Assembly (NCBI RefSeq): GCF_003732665.1
Contig: NZ_MOBP01000004.1
Span: 286,335 to 350,334 of the forward strand
Length of the DNA: 64,000 nt
Direction of reading: 5' to 3'
From: Pseudomonas frederiksbergensis
GTDB lineage: Bacteria > Pseudomonadota > Gammaproteobacteria > Pseudomonadales > Pseudomonadaceae
The notes beneath the pieces are model-generated. The model searched no databases and had not been told where the DNA came from. It saw nothing but the letters and a program-made list of their open reading frames with translations. The translations under genes were made by a program, and so were the position numbers. Below, in pieces: positions 10,589 to 21,319 of the stretch (the first letter of the stretch is position 1; each line of letters begins with the position of its first letter).

Positions 10589-11476
10589 ATGGACACTCAA
10601 AAAGACGGCAAGACCCCGAACCTCTCGGCTGAAGAGCAACACGAAGCCGACCGCAACCAACCGCCCCGGGCGGCGGTGCTGCACGAAATCATCCGCACCC
10701 AGGGCGATCAGGAGCTGGAGCGTAGCGTCGCCGCGCTCTGGTGGTCGGCCCTGGCCGCCGGCCTGACCATGGGCCTGTCGCTGATGGCCATGGGGTTGCT
10801 CAACTCGCGGCTGCCGGACGGCGAAGGCTTCAAGGTGATCGCCAGTTTCGGCTACTGCGCCGGTTTCCTCGCGGTGATCCTGGCACGTCAGCAGTTGTTC
10901 ACCGAAAACACCCTGACGGCCGTGCTGCCGATCATGACCAAACCCACGCTGAACAATTTCGGGCGGTTGCTGCGCCTGTGGGGCGTCGTGCTGTTCGGCA
11001 ACCTGTGCGGCACGTTGCTGGTGGCGTACGTGATGCTGCACCTGCCGATCTTCGACACCAAGACCGACCTGGCCTTCCTCGACATCGGGCGCAAGATCAT
11101 GGAAAACAGCGCCAGTCAGATGTTCGCCAAAGGCATCATTTCCGGCTGGATGATCGCCACCATGGTCTGGATGATTCCGTCCATGGAAAGCGCCAAGATG
11201 TGGATCATCATCCTCATCACCTACCTGATGGCGCTGGGGGATTTCACCCACATCGTCGTCGGTTCGGCGGAAGTGTCGTACCTGGTGTTTGCCGGCGAAT
11301 TGCCGTGGAAGGATTTCTGGCTGGTGTTCGCCGGGCCGACGCTGGCGGGCAACATCATTGGCGGCAGTTTCATCTTTGCCCTGATCAGCCATGCCCAGGT
11401 GCGCAGTGAAAGCAGCACGCCGAACAAGGCTGCGGATCAGCCCGGGAGGCTTGACCCGCAGAAGATCAAAAAATGA
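10589..11476 (+). CDS. Formate/nitrite transporter (FNT) family membrane protein, YfdC-like
   Basis: 295 residues. A charged N-terminal stretch of about 45 residues precedes six hydrophobic segments in the FNT arrangement, including GFLAVILARQQLFTENTLTA and LMALGDFTHIVVGSAEV, which match FNT pore-loop regions. FNT proteins are pentameric channels for small monovalent anions; the YfdC branch has no settled substrate. ATG at 10589 is chosen for GGAG four bases upstream; an upstream in-frame ATG at 10562 lacks a site. Its stop codon abuts that of the convergent antiporter gene with no base between. Confidence 0.85.
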   Translation: MDTQKDGKTPNLSAEEQHEADRNQPPRAAVLHEIIRTQGDQELERSVAALWWSALAAGLTMGLSLMAMGLLNSRLPDGEGFKVIASFGYCAGFLAVILARQQLFTENTLTAVLPIMTKPTLNNFGRLLRLWGVVLFGNLCGTLLVAYVMLHLPIFDTKTDLAFLDIGRKIMENSASQMFAKGIISGWMIATMVWMIPSMESAKMWIIILITYLMALGDFTHIVVGSAEVSYLVFAGELPWKDFWLVFAGPTLAGNIIGGSFIFALISHAQVRSESSTPNKAADQPGRLDPQKIKK

Positions 11477-12742
11477 TCAGTGATGTTCAGCCTGTGCCGT
11501 TGGCGCGGGCTCATCCTTGGTGACGTGCTTGACCAGTTTGCCGATGCTCAAGCCCTGCAACAGGATCGACGACAACACCACGATGTAGGTGATGCTCAAG
11601 ATCAGATCCCGCTCCGGGCCCAGCGGCAGGGCCAGGGCCAACGCCACCGACACACCGCCGCGCAAACCACCCCAGGTCAGGATGCGGATCGTCCCGCGCG
11701 GCACCGTGCGCCAGCGCCGCAGCAACAGAATGGCCGGGGCCACGGTCAGCAGGCGCGACAGCAGAATAGCTAGCGCGAGCAAACTCGCGGCCAATACGTG
11801 CAGCCAGTTGAACGGCAGCAGCAACAGCTCCATGCCGATCAGCGCGAACAGCAGGGCGTTGAGCATGTCGTCGAGCAGTTCCCAGAAACCGTCCAGATAC
11901 TTTCGCGTCATGTCGTTCATCGCCAGGTTGCGCCCCAGGTTACCGATGATCAGCCCGGCCACCACCATCGCAATCGGTGCGGAAACGTGTAGCTCCGAAG
12001 CCATGGCCGAACCGCCGATCACCAGCGCCAGGGTCAGCATCACTTCGATCTGATGCTGCTCGATGCTCTTGATCATCAAATAGACGAGGTAACCAATCAG
12101 CCCGCCGAACACCACGCCACCAATGGCTTCATGGGCGAATAGCATGGCCGTGGCGCCGACGGTCGGGGTTTCGCCCAATTGCGCGATGCCCAGCAACACG
12201 GTGAACACCACCACCGCCGTGCCGTCATTGAACAGCGACTCGCCGACGATGGTGGTTTTCAGCGGTTTGGACGCATTGGCCGTCCGCAGCACACCGAGTA
12301 CCGCGATCGGGTCGGTGGGGGAGATCAGTGCGCCGAACAGCAGGCAATAGAGGAAGCTCACGTGCCAGCCGAACAGGGCAAAAATGTACCAGGCGAGGCT
12401 GCCGATCACGGCGGTGGCGATCAATACGCCGAAGGTCGCCAGCAAGCCGATGGGCCAGCGGTAACTGCGCAGGTCGTTCAAGTTGACGTGCAGGGCACCG
12501 GCGAACAGCAGGAACGACAGCATCCAGTTCATCAGCAGATCACCGAAATCGATCTGGCCGATCAGTTGTTGCACGCGTTCTTCGAGGCCGGGGTAGCCGA
12601 TGAAGCTCAGGCCTTGCAGCAGCAGGGAAAACATCAGCGCGGTGACCATCACGCCGATGGTCGGCGGCAGGCCGATGAAGCGGAAATTCACATAGGTGAG
12701 GAGGGAGGTGAGGCAGATAAACGCAGCGACAAGTTCAAGCAT
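11477..12742 (-). CDS. NhaP-type Na+(K+)/H+ antiporter (CPA1)
   Basis: 421 residues with about twelve membrane segments. CPA1 hallmarks are visible: ISPTDPIAVLGVL, GESLFNDGTAVVVF with the ion-binding Asn-Asp pair, and GGLRGGVSVALALALP near the C-terminus. It exchanges protons for sodium or potassium across the inner membrane and serves pH and salt balance. It lacks the long cytoplasmic regulatory domain of some NhaP proteins. Single gene, convergent with the FNT gene. Confidence 0.9.
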   Translation of the reverse strand: MLELVAAFICLTSLLTYVNFRFIGLPPTIGVMVTALMFSLLLQGLSFIGYPGLEERVQQLIGQIDFGDLLMNWMLSFLLFAGALHVNLNDLRSYRWPIGLLATFGVLIATAVIGSLAWYIFALFGWHVSFLYCLLFGALISPTDPIAVLGVLRTANASKPLKTTIVGESLFNDGTAVVVFTVLLGIAQLGETPTVGATAMLFAHEAIGGVVFGGLIGYLVYLMIKSIEQHQIEVMLTLALVIGGSAMASELHVSAPIAMVVAGLIIGNLGRNLAMNDMTRKYLDGFWELLDDMLNALLFALIGMELLLLPFNWLHVLAASLLALAILLSRLLTVAPAILLLRRWRTVPRGTIRILTWGGLRGGVSVALALALPLGPERDLILSITYIVVLSSILLQGLSIGKLVKHVTKDEPAPTAQAEHH

Positions 12743-12800
12743 CCGGGGTCCTTGGATGGAGGGGGGGAATTGGGTTCAGGCAGTTGCACCGTGTGAGCTT

Positions 12801-12869
12801 CTTCGCGAGCAAGCCCGCTCCCACAGGATTTGCGCGATCCCCTGTAGGAGCGAGGCTTGCCCGCGAAGG
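12801..12869. repeat. REP pair upstream of the antiporter
   Basis: TTCGCGAGCAAGCCCGCTCCCACAG and an opposed GTAGGAGCGAGGCTTGCCCGCGAA variant; the pair mixes two REP sub-types. Confidence 0.85.
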
Positions 12870-12893
12870 CATTGTCATGGACGAAGCAGGTGT

Positions 12894-14063
12894 TCAGCCG
12901 GACACATTGACCGCAGCCGCCCCGCGCCGTTGCAGGTAAATATAGAAAAGCGCGGTCAGCACCGTCAGCCCACTGACCAGCGCCCCGGTCCACGGCAAGT
13001 CCGCCAGGTCTGCGCCACTGGCCACCACCAGCCCGCCAATCCACGCACCGGCGGCGTTGCCGAGGTTGAACGCGCTCTGATTCAGCGTCGAACCCAGGTT
13101 CGGCGCTTCATGGGCCTGATCGATGATCAGCAGTTGCAGGATCGGGCACAGGGCAAACGCAAAGATCCCCCACAGCACCAGCGTAATCGCCGCCGGAATC
13201 ACCGAATGACTTGTCTGGCTGAACGCCGCCAGCACCAGAACGACTGCCAGGGCCATGCCCACCAGTGAGGGCAGCAAACGACTGTCCGCCAGCCGACCAC
13301 CGAGCATGCTGCCCGCCGTCAGGCCGACGCCGAACAACAGCAGCATGATGGTCACGCCGTGGGGGCTGACGCCGGTGATGTCTTGCAGGATCGGCGCGAT
13401 ATAGGTGAAGACGCTGAACAGACTGGTGGACGCCAGCACGCTCATGCCCAGAGCCAGCAACACGTTGACCTTGCCCAGCACCTTGAACTCGCTGGCCAGG
13501 TTGGCCTTGTCCATGGCGATGTCTTTCGGCAACCAGACCCACTGGGCAATGGCTGCGATCACGCCAATCACCGACACCGCCCAAAAGGTCGAGCGCCATC
13601 CCGCGTACTGACCGAGCGCGGTGCCCAACGGCACGCCGAGCACATTGGCCAGGGTCAAACCGGTGAACATCATGGCAATCGCCTGGGCCCGTTTGTTCGG
13701 TGCCACCAGACCGGCGGCCACCACCGAGCCGATGCCGAAGAACGCGCCGTGGCACAACGCGGTGACCACCCGGGCGGCCATCAGCGTCGCGTAGTTCGGC
13801 GCCAGGGCGCAGAGGATGTTGCCGAGGATGAACATCAGCGTCATGCCCAGCAACGTGGCTTTGCGCGGCATGTTGGCGGTGCCGATCGCCAGGATCGGCG
13901 CGCCGAACACGACGCCCAGGGCGTAGCCGGTAATCAACAGGCCAGCGTGGGGAATGCTCACGGCGAGGTCGCGGGCGACATCGGGCAGCAAACCCATGAT
14001 GACGAATTCAGTGGTGCCGATGCCGAACGCGGCAACAGCGAGGGCAAGCAAGGCGAGTGGCAT
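12894..14063 (-). CDS. MFS efflux transporter (AraJ/DHA1-like)
   Basis: 389 residues and twelve hydrophobic segments. The opening GIGTTEFVIMGLLPDVARDL is characteristic of the AraJ/YdhP/Bcr branch of drug:H+ antiporters, and motif C (GVPLGTALGQ) is present in helix 5. Substrate unknown. Start at 14063 gives the usual MPLALLAL beginning; its ribosome-binding site is weak (GAGACC). It stands alone between two REP pairs. Confidence 0.85.
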   Translation of the reverse strand: MPLALLALAVAAFGIGTTEFVIMGLLPDVARDLAVSIPHAGLLITGYALGVVFGAPILAIGTANMPRKATLLGMTLMFILGNILCALAPNYATLMAARVVTALCHGAFFGIGSVVAAGLVAPNKRAQAIAMMFTGLTLANVLGVPLGTALGQYAGWRSTFWAVSVIGVIAAIAQWVWLPKDIAMDKANLASEFKVLGKVNVLLALGMSVLASTSLFSVFTYIAPILQDITGVSPHGVTIMLLLFGVGLTAGSMLGGRLADSRLLPSLVGMALAVVLVLAAFSQTSHSVIPAAITLVLWGIFAFALCPILQLLIIDQAHEAPNLGSTLNQSAFNLGNAAGAWIGGLVVASGADLADLPWTGALVSGLTVLTALFYIYLQRRGAAAVNVSG

Positions 14064-14249
14064 GCGCAAGGTCTCTGTCAGTAGTCTTGACGCTCGGATC
14101 AGGCATACGCAGGCCATCGACCGTTCTCGAGGAGAGCGGGCGGGGGCAGAAATTATTGGAATTAGTCTGTGCGCAACTGAGTGCGGCGTGGTCGCTTGCA
14201 GTATAAACAGCTGCGGACATATGGCGAATCAATTCTCCGCCCGCGTTTC

Positions 14250-14316
14250 GTAGGAGCGAGGCTTGCCCGCGAAGGCGTCCTTGAGATCGCCTTCGCGGGC
14301 AAGCCTCGCTCCTACA
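14250..14316. repeat. REP pair upstream of the EamA gene
   Basis: Opposed GTAGGAGCGAGGCTTGCCCGCGAAGG units with a very short spacer. The pair forms one long hairpin. Confidence 0.85.
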
Positions 14317-14348
14317 GGGATGGGGGTGGGCAACAAAAGGAGTGAACC

Positions 14349-15182
14349 GTGCTTGCAACAGCACTGGTGTTGGTAGCAGCGCTGTTGCACGCGGCGTGGA
14401 ATACCCTGATCAAATTCAGCGCCGAGCGGCTGCTGGTGGTGGCGTGCATGGATTCGGTGGCGATGCTGTTTGTCGCCGTGATGCTGCCGTTCGTGAACGT
14501 ACCGCCGATTGAAATCTGGCCGTGGATTCTGGCGTCGGCGGCGTTCGAGTTGCTCTATCGCTATCTGTTGATCCAGGCCTATCGGGTCGGCGACCTGGGT
14601 TTGGTCTATCCGCTGATGCGAGGCCTGTCGCCGCTCGTGGTGTTGGCGCTGACGCTGATCTTCGCCGGGGAAGTGCTGACCCATCAGCAGATCTTCGGCA
14701 TTTTGCTGATTCCGTTCGGCATGCTTTGCCTGCTGTGGCAGGGCGGTGGCGGTGCCCGCTTGCCGTGGTCGATGCTGCCGGTGGTGGCGCTGATTGGCCT
14801 GTGCATCGGCTGCTACACCTTTATCGACGGCCAGGCGTTGCGGCGCTGGTCTCATCCGCTGGACTACCTGGTCTGGGTCACGTTGCTCAGTGCCTGGCCG
14901 TTCCCGTTGCTGGCGCTGGTGCGCAAGCGGCCGGCGTTCATGCTGTTCTGGCGTGAACAATGGCGACTGGGGTTGGCGGTCGGGTTTTGCGTGTTGTTCA
15001 GCTACGCTTTGGTGCTGTGGGCCATGCAACTGGGCTCGATTGCCGAAGCGGCGGCGCTGCGCGAAATCAGCGTAATCCTGGTGGTGCTGTTCGGCATGCG
15101 CTACTTGAAAGAACCTTTCGGCCGGCCACGGCTCTTAGCCTGTGGGTTGGTGCTGATCGGCATCCTGGTGATGAAGTTTTGA
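14349..15182 (+). CDS. EamA/DMT-family membrane transporter
   Basis: 277 residues, about ten hydrophobic segments in two EamA repeats. Repeat 1 contains LLHAAWNTLIKFSAE and repeat 2 ends in LREISVILVVLFGMRYLKEPFGRPR, the usual DMT signature with a conserved Glu in the last loop. A metabolite exporter is likely; substrate unknown. The start codon is GTG, supported by AAAGGAG seven to eight bases upstream and by the absence of a nearby ATG. The MAPEG gene follows after 41 bases on the same strand, possibly co-transcribed. Confidence 0.85.
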   Translation: MLATALVLVAALLHAAWNTLIKFSAERLLVVACMDSVAMLFVAVMLPFVNVPPIEIWPWILASAAFELLYRYLLIQAYRVGDLGLVYPLMRGLSPLVVLALTLIFAGEVLTHQQIFGILLIPFGMLCLLWQGGGGARLPWSMLPVVALIGLCIGCYTFIDGQALRRWSHPLDYLVWVTLLSAWPFPLLALVRKRPAFMLFWREQWRLGLAVGFCVLFSYALVLWAMQLGSIAEAAALREISVILVVLFGMRYLKEPFGRPRLLACGLVLIGILVMKF

Positions 15183-15223
15183 CCGGCCACCGAATTTCTG
15201 AAAACTGAAGAAGGGACTGCTTT

Positions 15224-15607
15224 ATGACGGTTGCTCTATGGTGCGTGTTGATCGCGATTTTCCTGCCCTATGTCTGCACGGCCATCGCCAAGGCCAGTGG
15301 CAGGTACAACCTGAAAGACAACCATGATCCCCGGGACTTTCTCGAATCCCTGAATGGCTTGGGCCGGCGTGCGCATGCGGCGCAGTTGAACAGTTTTGAA
15401 GTGATGCCGGCGTTCGCCGTGGCAGTGCTCGCGGCACATCTGGTGGGCACGGCGCAGTTGGTGACGGTCAACGTGCTGGCGGTGCTGTTTATCACCAGTC
15501 GGTTGCTCTACATCATTTGCTACCTGGCGGACTGGGCGATCTTGCGGTCGCTGGTGTGGTTTGTGGGGATGGGGTTGATTGCGAGTTTCTTCTTCGTCTC
15601 GATCTGA
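15224..15607 (+). CDS. MAPEG family membrane protein
   Basis: 127 residues with four hydrophobic segments. The segment DPRDFLESLNGLGRRAHAAQLNSFEVMPAF matches the MAPEG (eicosanoid and glutathione metabolism) family, in which an Arg-Ala-x-x-Ala-x-x-Asn-x-x-Glu pattern lines the active site. Bacterial members are often glutathione transferase-like; no specific reaction can be assigned. AAGGGA lies eight bases before the ATG. Confidence 0.82.
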   Translation: MTVALWCVLIAIFLPYVCTAIAKASGRYNLKDNHDPRDFLESLNGLGRRAHAAQLNSFEVMPAFAVAVLAAHLVGTAQLVTVNVLAVLFITSRLLYIICYLADWAILRSLVWFVGMGLIASFFFVSI

Positions 15608-15637
15608 ACGGACAGATTTGGTGTTTGTACTGGCCTC

Positions 15638-15702
15638 ATCGCGAGCAAGCTCGCTCCCACAGGGGAATGCATTCCAAATGTGGGAGCGAGCTTGCTCGCG
15701 AT
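15638..15702. repeat. REP pair after the MAPEG gene
   Basis: Opposed GTGGGAGCGAGCTTGCTCGCGAT units between the convergent MAPEG and mltA genes. Confidence 0.85.
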
Positions 15703-15727
15703 GGCGATCTAACTGCCAGCAGATATC

Positions 15728-16906
15728 CTAAGGCTTCACCGCATCAGCCACCTGCGGCACTTGCGGCAACGCTGCACCTTTAGGCCACAACATCCAGATT
15801 TGCCCCTGCTGTTTCATATCCCCGGCCAGTTGCCCGGCCGCTTCGCCAGTGCCCCAGAACAGGTCCGCCCGTACTTCGCCGGCAATCGCGCCGCCAGTGT
15901 CCTGGGCCGCTACCGGGCGCACCAGTGCGCTGCCATCCGGTTTGGTGGTGGATAACCACAACAGGCTGCCCAACGGAATCACCTTGCGATCCACCGCCGC
16001 GCTATAGCCAGCCGTCAGCGGCACGTTCAGCGAGCCGCGAGGCCCTTCGTTGCTGTCCGGGTTTTGGGTGAAAAACACGTAGCTGGGGTTGCTGCCAAGC
16101 AGTTGCGGAATGCGCGACGGATTCGCCTTGGCCCAGGCGCTGATGGCGCCCATGGTCACGTCTTCTTTCTTCAGCTCACCTTGATCCACCAGCCAGCGGC
16201 CGATGGGACGATAGGGGTGGCCGTTCTGGTCGGCATAAGCGATGCGCAGTTGGCGACCACTGTCTAGCTGGATGCGCCCGGAGCCCTGGATTTGCAGGAA
16301 CTGCAGGTTCATCGGATCGGTCAGCCAGGCCACCACTGGCGCCTTGACCCCTTTGCTCTCGATGGTGGCGGCGTCGTCGTACGGTTTGAGCACGCGACCT
16401 TCAAGGCGACCGCGCAGACGCTTGCCCTTGAGTTCCGGGTAAATGCTGTCCAGGGACACAATGATCATGTCCTCGGGCACGCCGTACACCGGGACATTTG
16501 CCACTTCGGTTTGGGTCAGGCTGCCGGGGTACACCGGTTCGTAGTAGCCGGTGATCAGGCCGTTGGGGTTGTCATTGGCGGCGCGCAGGCCGTAGACATC
16601 GAGGTTCTGCTTGAGGAAACCGCGAATTTCGCCGGCGGTCTGGGGAACGTTGGCGGCAGATGCGCAGGTCGAGCCCCAGACCGGGTCGGCCTTGAGTCGG
16701 GTGCAGGCGCTGCGCCAGGAACCGAAACCGGCCACCAGATCGGCGTCGGATACCGCCGGCAACGCTTCCCAAGTGGCGCTGGTGTAGGTGGCCAGGGCAT
16801 GGGTTTTCGGGGTGTTGTTTTCGCCACCGGTGCAGCCCGCGAGCACGGCTACCATCGGAAGGGTCCAGGCCAGGCGGGGACGCCAGGCCATGAAACGGCT
16901 GTTCAT
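15728..16906 (-). CDS. mltA: Membrane-bound lytic murein transglycosylase A
   Basis: 392 residues. A lipoprotein signal ends in the lipobox LAGC with Cys near residue 25. The body holds the MltA barrel (GLITGYYEPVYPGS, QIQGSGRI) and the C-terminal 3D domain with PLGSLLWL and the catalytic Asp in QDTGGAI..VRADLFWG. The enzyme cuts glycan strands of peptidoglycan from the outer membrane, leaving 1,6-anhydro-muramic ends. Start at 16906 has AAGGA eight bases upstream; the frame is open further but without a better site. Single gene. Confidence 0.93.
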   Translation of the reverse strand: MNSRFMAWRPRLAWTLPMVAVLAGCTGGENNTPKTHALATYTSATWEALPAVSDADLVAGFGSWRSACTRLKADPVWGSTCASAANVPQTAGEIRGFLKQNLDVYGLRAANDNPNGLITGYYEPVYPGSLTQTEVANVPVYGVPEDMIIVSLDSIYPELKGKRLRGRLEGRVLKPYDDAATIESKGVKAPVVAWLTDPMNLQFLQIQGSGRIQLDSGRQLRIAYADQNGHPYRPIGRWLVDQGELKKEDVTMGAISAWAKANPSRIPQLLGSNPSYVFFTQNPDSNEGPRGSLNVPLTAGYSAAVDRKVIPLGSLLWLSTTKPDGSALVRPVAAQDTGGAIAGEVRADLFWGTGEAAGQLAGDMKQQGQIWMLWPKGAALPQVPQVADAVKP

Positions 16907-17034
16907 GGAGTAATTCCTTTGACGGTTGCCTGAGTGCTCCATGCGCTCAGGCAACCCTTATTGATAATAGGGCTATTGGTGTTTAACGATGACGCGAGGA
17001 TACTGGCCGCCGTTCCCCGTGACCTGAAGCCACC

Positions 17035-17484
17035 ATGACTCTTAAAAGACTTTCTGTTGTATTGCTGGCCTGCCTGACCTTGTCCGCCTGCGGCGGTGTC
17101 GACCCCAATTCGCCGCTGGGTCAACGCAAGGCGATCTTCAAGCAGATGCTCAAGACCGGCGAAGACCTGGGTGGCATGTTGCGTGGCCGTATCCCGTTCG
17201 ATGGCCCGAAATTCGCTGAAGGCGCGGTGAAGCTGGATGCGCTGTCCCATGAACCGTGGAAACATTTCCCGCAGGTGCGTGAAGAAGATCACACCAGCGC
17301 CAAGGACGATGTTTGGAAGCAGCAGGCACGTTTCCAGGAAATGGCCCGCAACCTTGAAGGCGCCACCGGTGAATTGGTGATTGCCAGCCAGGTCCAGCCG
17401 TACAAGGCCAGCAATCTTGGGCCGGCGGTGCAGAAAGTTGAAGATGCCTGCAGTGCTTGCCATAAACAGTTTCGGGATCATTGA
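17035..17484 (+). CDS. Cytochrome c'-like haem lipoprotein
   Basis: 149 residues. The signal peptide ends in a lipobox (LSAC, Cys 19), so the protein should be lipid-anchored in the periplasm. It is a mostly helical protein whose C-terminus carries the c-type haem motif CSACH (residues 139-143). The layout, with a basic N-terminal helix and haem at the end of the fourth helix, is that of cytochrome c' (four-helix bundle, CxxCH near the C-terminus). Members bind NO or CO or act in electron transfer. A lipoprotein form of cytochrome c' is less common. Divergent from mltA with 128 bases between. Confidence 0.85.
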   Translation: MTLKRLSVVLLACLTLSACGGVDPNSPLGQRKAIFKQMLKTGEDLGGMLRGRIPFDGPKFAEGAVKLDALSHEPWKHFPQVREEDHTSAKDDVWKQQARFQEMARNLEGATGELVIASQVQPYKASNLGPAVQKVEDACSACHKQFRDH

Positions 17485-17503
17485 TTTGCAGTGTTCTGGC
17501 TCT

Positions 17504-17635
17504 TGTGGCGAGGGAGCTTGCTCCCGCTGGGCTACGAAGTAGCCCCAATGGAATCACCGCGCAGCGTCAGTATTTACACAGTTGCTGATTTGACGACTGC
17601 TGCGCAGCCGAGCGGGAGCAAGCTCCCTCGCCACA
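17504..17635. repeat. Long palindromic repeat of the TGTGGCGAGGGAGCTTGCTCCCGC family
   Basis: TGTGGCGAGGGAGCTTGCTCCC and its complement lie 132 bases apart end to end, with inner sequences GGGCTACGAAGTAGCCC and TGCTGCGCAGC. This second REP family recurs at 31908-32129. Confidence 0.85.
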
Positions 17636-17660
17636 AAAGCTCCCTGGCAACGCCGAGGTC

Positions 17661-18056
17661 CTACTTATCCAGTTCATCCAGCGCTTCCTGCAATTCCTTG
17701 CGGGATTCGGCGAGTTTGTCTTTGCGTTTGTTGATTTTCTCGGCATCGCCTTTGCTCATGGCCTTGTCGAGATCGGCCTGACGCTTGCTGACTTCATGCT
17801 TGGCGTCGAGCACTTTGTTCTCGCGTTCCTTCTTCAAGGAAGCGTCGGTGCAGTGGGCGGTGACTTCGTCCAGAGCGGTCTGAAGACCGGCCTGCTGGTC
17901 GGCATTGCCGTGGCTCTTGGCCAGTTCGATCTGGTTGACGATGCCTTGTTTCTTGGCTGCGCAGCCGGTCAATTCCGGGATTTCTTCGGCCGCCATCAGT
18001 GGGGTGGCGATTACGCCGCAAAGGAGCAACAGGGCGAAGGGTGAAAGAAGTTTCAT
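17661..18056 (-). CDS. DUF1090 periplasmic protein (YqjC-like)
   Basis: 131 residues. A signal peptide (about 1-22, ending LMA-AEEIP) is followed by a highly charged, helical coiled-coil-like body rich in Lys, Glu and Asp, with two cysteines (CAAKK, AHC) conserved in DUF1090. The function of the family is unknown. Start ATG with GGAGC five bases upstream. It ends opposite a palindromic repeat. Confidence 0.85.
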   Translation of the reverse strand: MKLLSPFALLLLCGVIATPLMAAEEIPELTGCAAKKQGIVNQIELAKSHGNADQQAGLQTALDEVTAHCTDASLKKERENKVLDAKHEVSKRQADLDKAMSKGDAEKINKRKDKLAESRKELQEALDELDK

Positions 18057-18154
18057 AAAAGCTCCATGCGAAAAGCAATCGGATCGATGTGGCAATGGGC
18101 TGTTTGAGCGCCGCGCCACCATTGGGTTCCCGGGCCGACGGGCATTGTTGGTCG

Positions 18155-19866
<1,712 letters not shown>

Positions 19867-19929
19867 TCAGTATTGGGCGGTGTGAAGGGTGGGTGTTTTG
19901 CAGGATGTGGCGGTGGCTGGGCTGGCCTC

Positions 19930-20022
19930 TTCGCGAGCAAGCCCGCTCCCACAGGGGGGGCTTCGGTGAGCACAAAATTTGTGTACGACGATAATCCCCT
20001 GTGGGAGCGGGCTTGCTCGCGA
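19930..20022. repeat. REP pair between ligB and metK
   Basis: Opposed REP cores with about 45 bases between. Confidence 0.85.
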
Positions 20023-20055
20023 ATGCCGCGACTCGGGCCCCAGTGAACGCCCAAT

Positions 20056-20092
20056 AAAAAGCCCCGCACGGCGCGAACCGTGCGGGGCTTTC
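20056..20092 (-). terminator. Rho-independent terminator after metK
   Basis: The stem AAAGCCCCGCACGG/CCGTGCGGGGCTTT has a 6-base loop and lies 19 bases after the metK stop on the minus strand. It is strong in both directions. Confidence 0.9.
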
Positions 20093-20110
20093 AGTACCGC
20101 TGGAAAAGTC

Positions 20111-21301
20111 TTACAGGCCGGCAGCCAGACGCAGGTCGTCGGCGCGGTCGGTTTTTTCCCAGGTGAACGTGGTGAAGGTGTCTTCGCCCACGGTCTTGGT
20201 TTGCGGGGTGCGACCGAAGTGGCCGTACGCAGCGGTTTCCTGGTACATCGGGTGCAGCAGGTCGAGCATGGTGGTGATTGCGTATGGACGCAGGTCGAAC
20301 ACTTCGCGAACCAGTTTGACGATTTTGTCGTCGCTGATTTTGCCGGTGCCGAAGGTGTTCAACGAGATCGAAGTCGGTTGAGCAACACCGATCGCGTAGG
20401 AAACCTGAATCTCGCAACGCTCGGCCAGACCGGCCGCGACGATGTTCTTGGCCACGTAACGACCGGCGTAGGCGGCCGAACGGTCAACCTTCGATGGATC
20501 TTTACCGGAGAACGCGCCGCCGCCGTGACGGGCCATGCCGCCGTAGCTGTCGACGATGATCTTGCGACCGGTCAAACCGCAGTCACCCACCGGGCCACCG
20601 ATGATGAACTGGCCAGTCGGGTTGATGTGGAACTGGGTGTCCTTGGACAGCAATTCGGCAGGCAGCACGTGCTTGACGATCAACTCCATCACGCCTTCGC
20701 GCAGGTCTTTGTAGGACACTTCAGGGTTGTGCTGGGTCGACAGAACAACGGCGTCGATACCGACAACCTTGCCGCCTTCGTAACGGCAAGTCACTTGCGA
20801 CTTGGCGTCCGGGCGCAGCCAAGGCAGCAGGCCGGATTTACGGGCTTCGGCTTGGCGCTGAACCAGTTGGTGCGAGAACGTGATCGGTGCCGGCATCAGC
20901 ACGTCGGTTTCGTTGCTGGCGTAGCCGAACATCAGGCCCTGGTCGCCGGCGCCCTGATCTTCAGGCTTGGCACGGTCGACACCCTGGTTGATGTCAGGGG
21001 ATTGCTTGCCGATGATGTTCATCACGCCGCAGGTCGCGCCGTCGAAGCCGACGTCGGAGCTGTTGTAGCCGATATCGAGAATCACGTTACGGACGATGTC
21101 TTCCAGATCGACCCAGGCCGAGGTGGTGACTTCACCTGCGATGATGGCTACGCCGGTCTTGACCATGGTTTCGCACGCAACGCGGGCGAACTTGTCTTCA
21201 GCAATGATGGCGTCCAGCACCGCATCGGAAATCTGGTCGGCGATTTTGTCCGGATGCCCTTCAGACACGGACTCGGAGGTGAAGAGGGAGTATTCGCTCA
21301 T
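20111..21301 (-). CDS. metK: S-adenosylmethionine synthetase
   Basis: 396 residues, full length. It makes SAM from methionine and ATP in the cytoplasm. Hallmarks: [24 protein letters not shown] at the N-terminus with the ATP-contact His-Pro-Asp, the [12 protein letters not shown] hexapeptide region, and the P-loop-like [19 protein letters not shown]. It starts 18 bases downstream of sahR on the same strand, so both probably share the promoter under the SahR-like operator. A strong terminator closes the unit. Confidence 0.97.
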   Translation of the reverse strand: MSEYSLFTSESVSEGHPDKIADQISDAVLDAIIAEDKFARVACETMVKTGVAIIAGEVTTSAWVDLEDIVRNVILDIGYNSSDVGFDGATCGVMNIIGKQSPDINQGVDRAKPEDQGAGDQGLMFGYASNETDVLMPAPITFSHQLVQRQAEARKSGLLPWLRPDAKSQVTCRYEGGKVVGIDAVVLSTQHNPEVSYKDLREGVMELIVKHVLPAELLSKDTQFHINPTGQFIIGGPVGDCGLTGRKIIVDSYGGMARHGGGAFSGKDPSKVDRSAAYAGRYVAKNIVAAGLAERCEIQVSYAIGVAQPTSISLNTFGTGKISDDKIVKLVREVFDLRPYAITTMLDLLHPMYQETAAYGHFGRTPQTKTVGEDTFTTFTWEKTDRADDLRLAAGL

Positions 21302-21319
21302 CTCGATGTTTTCCTGAAT

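Noticed and set aside
19930..20022. REP pairs considered as intrinsic terminators
   Set aside because: They lack T runs, occur in all orientations relative to genes, and true terminators are often found beside them (for example 20056-20092).
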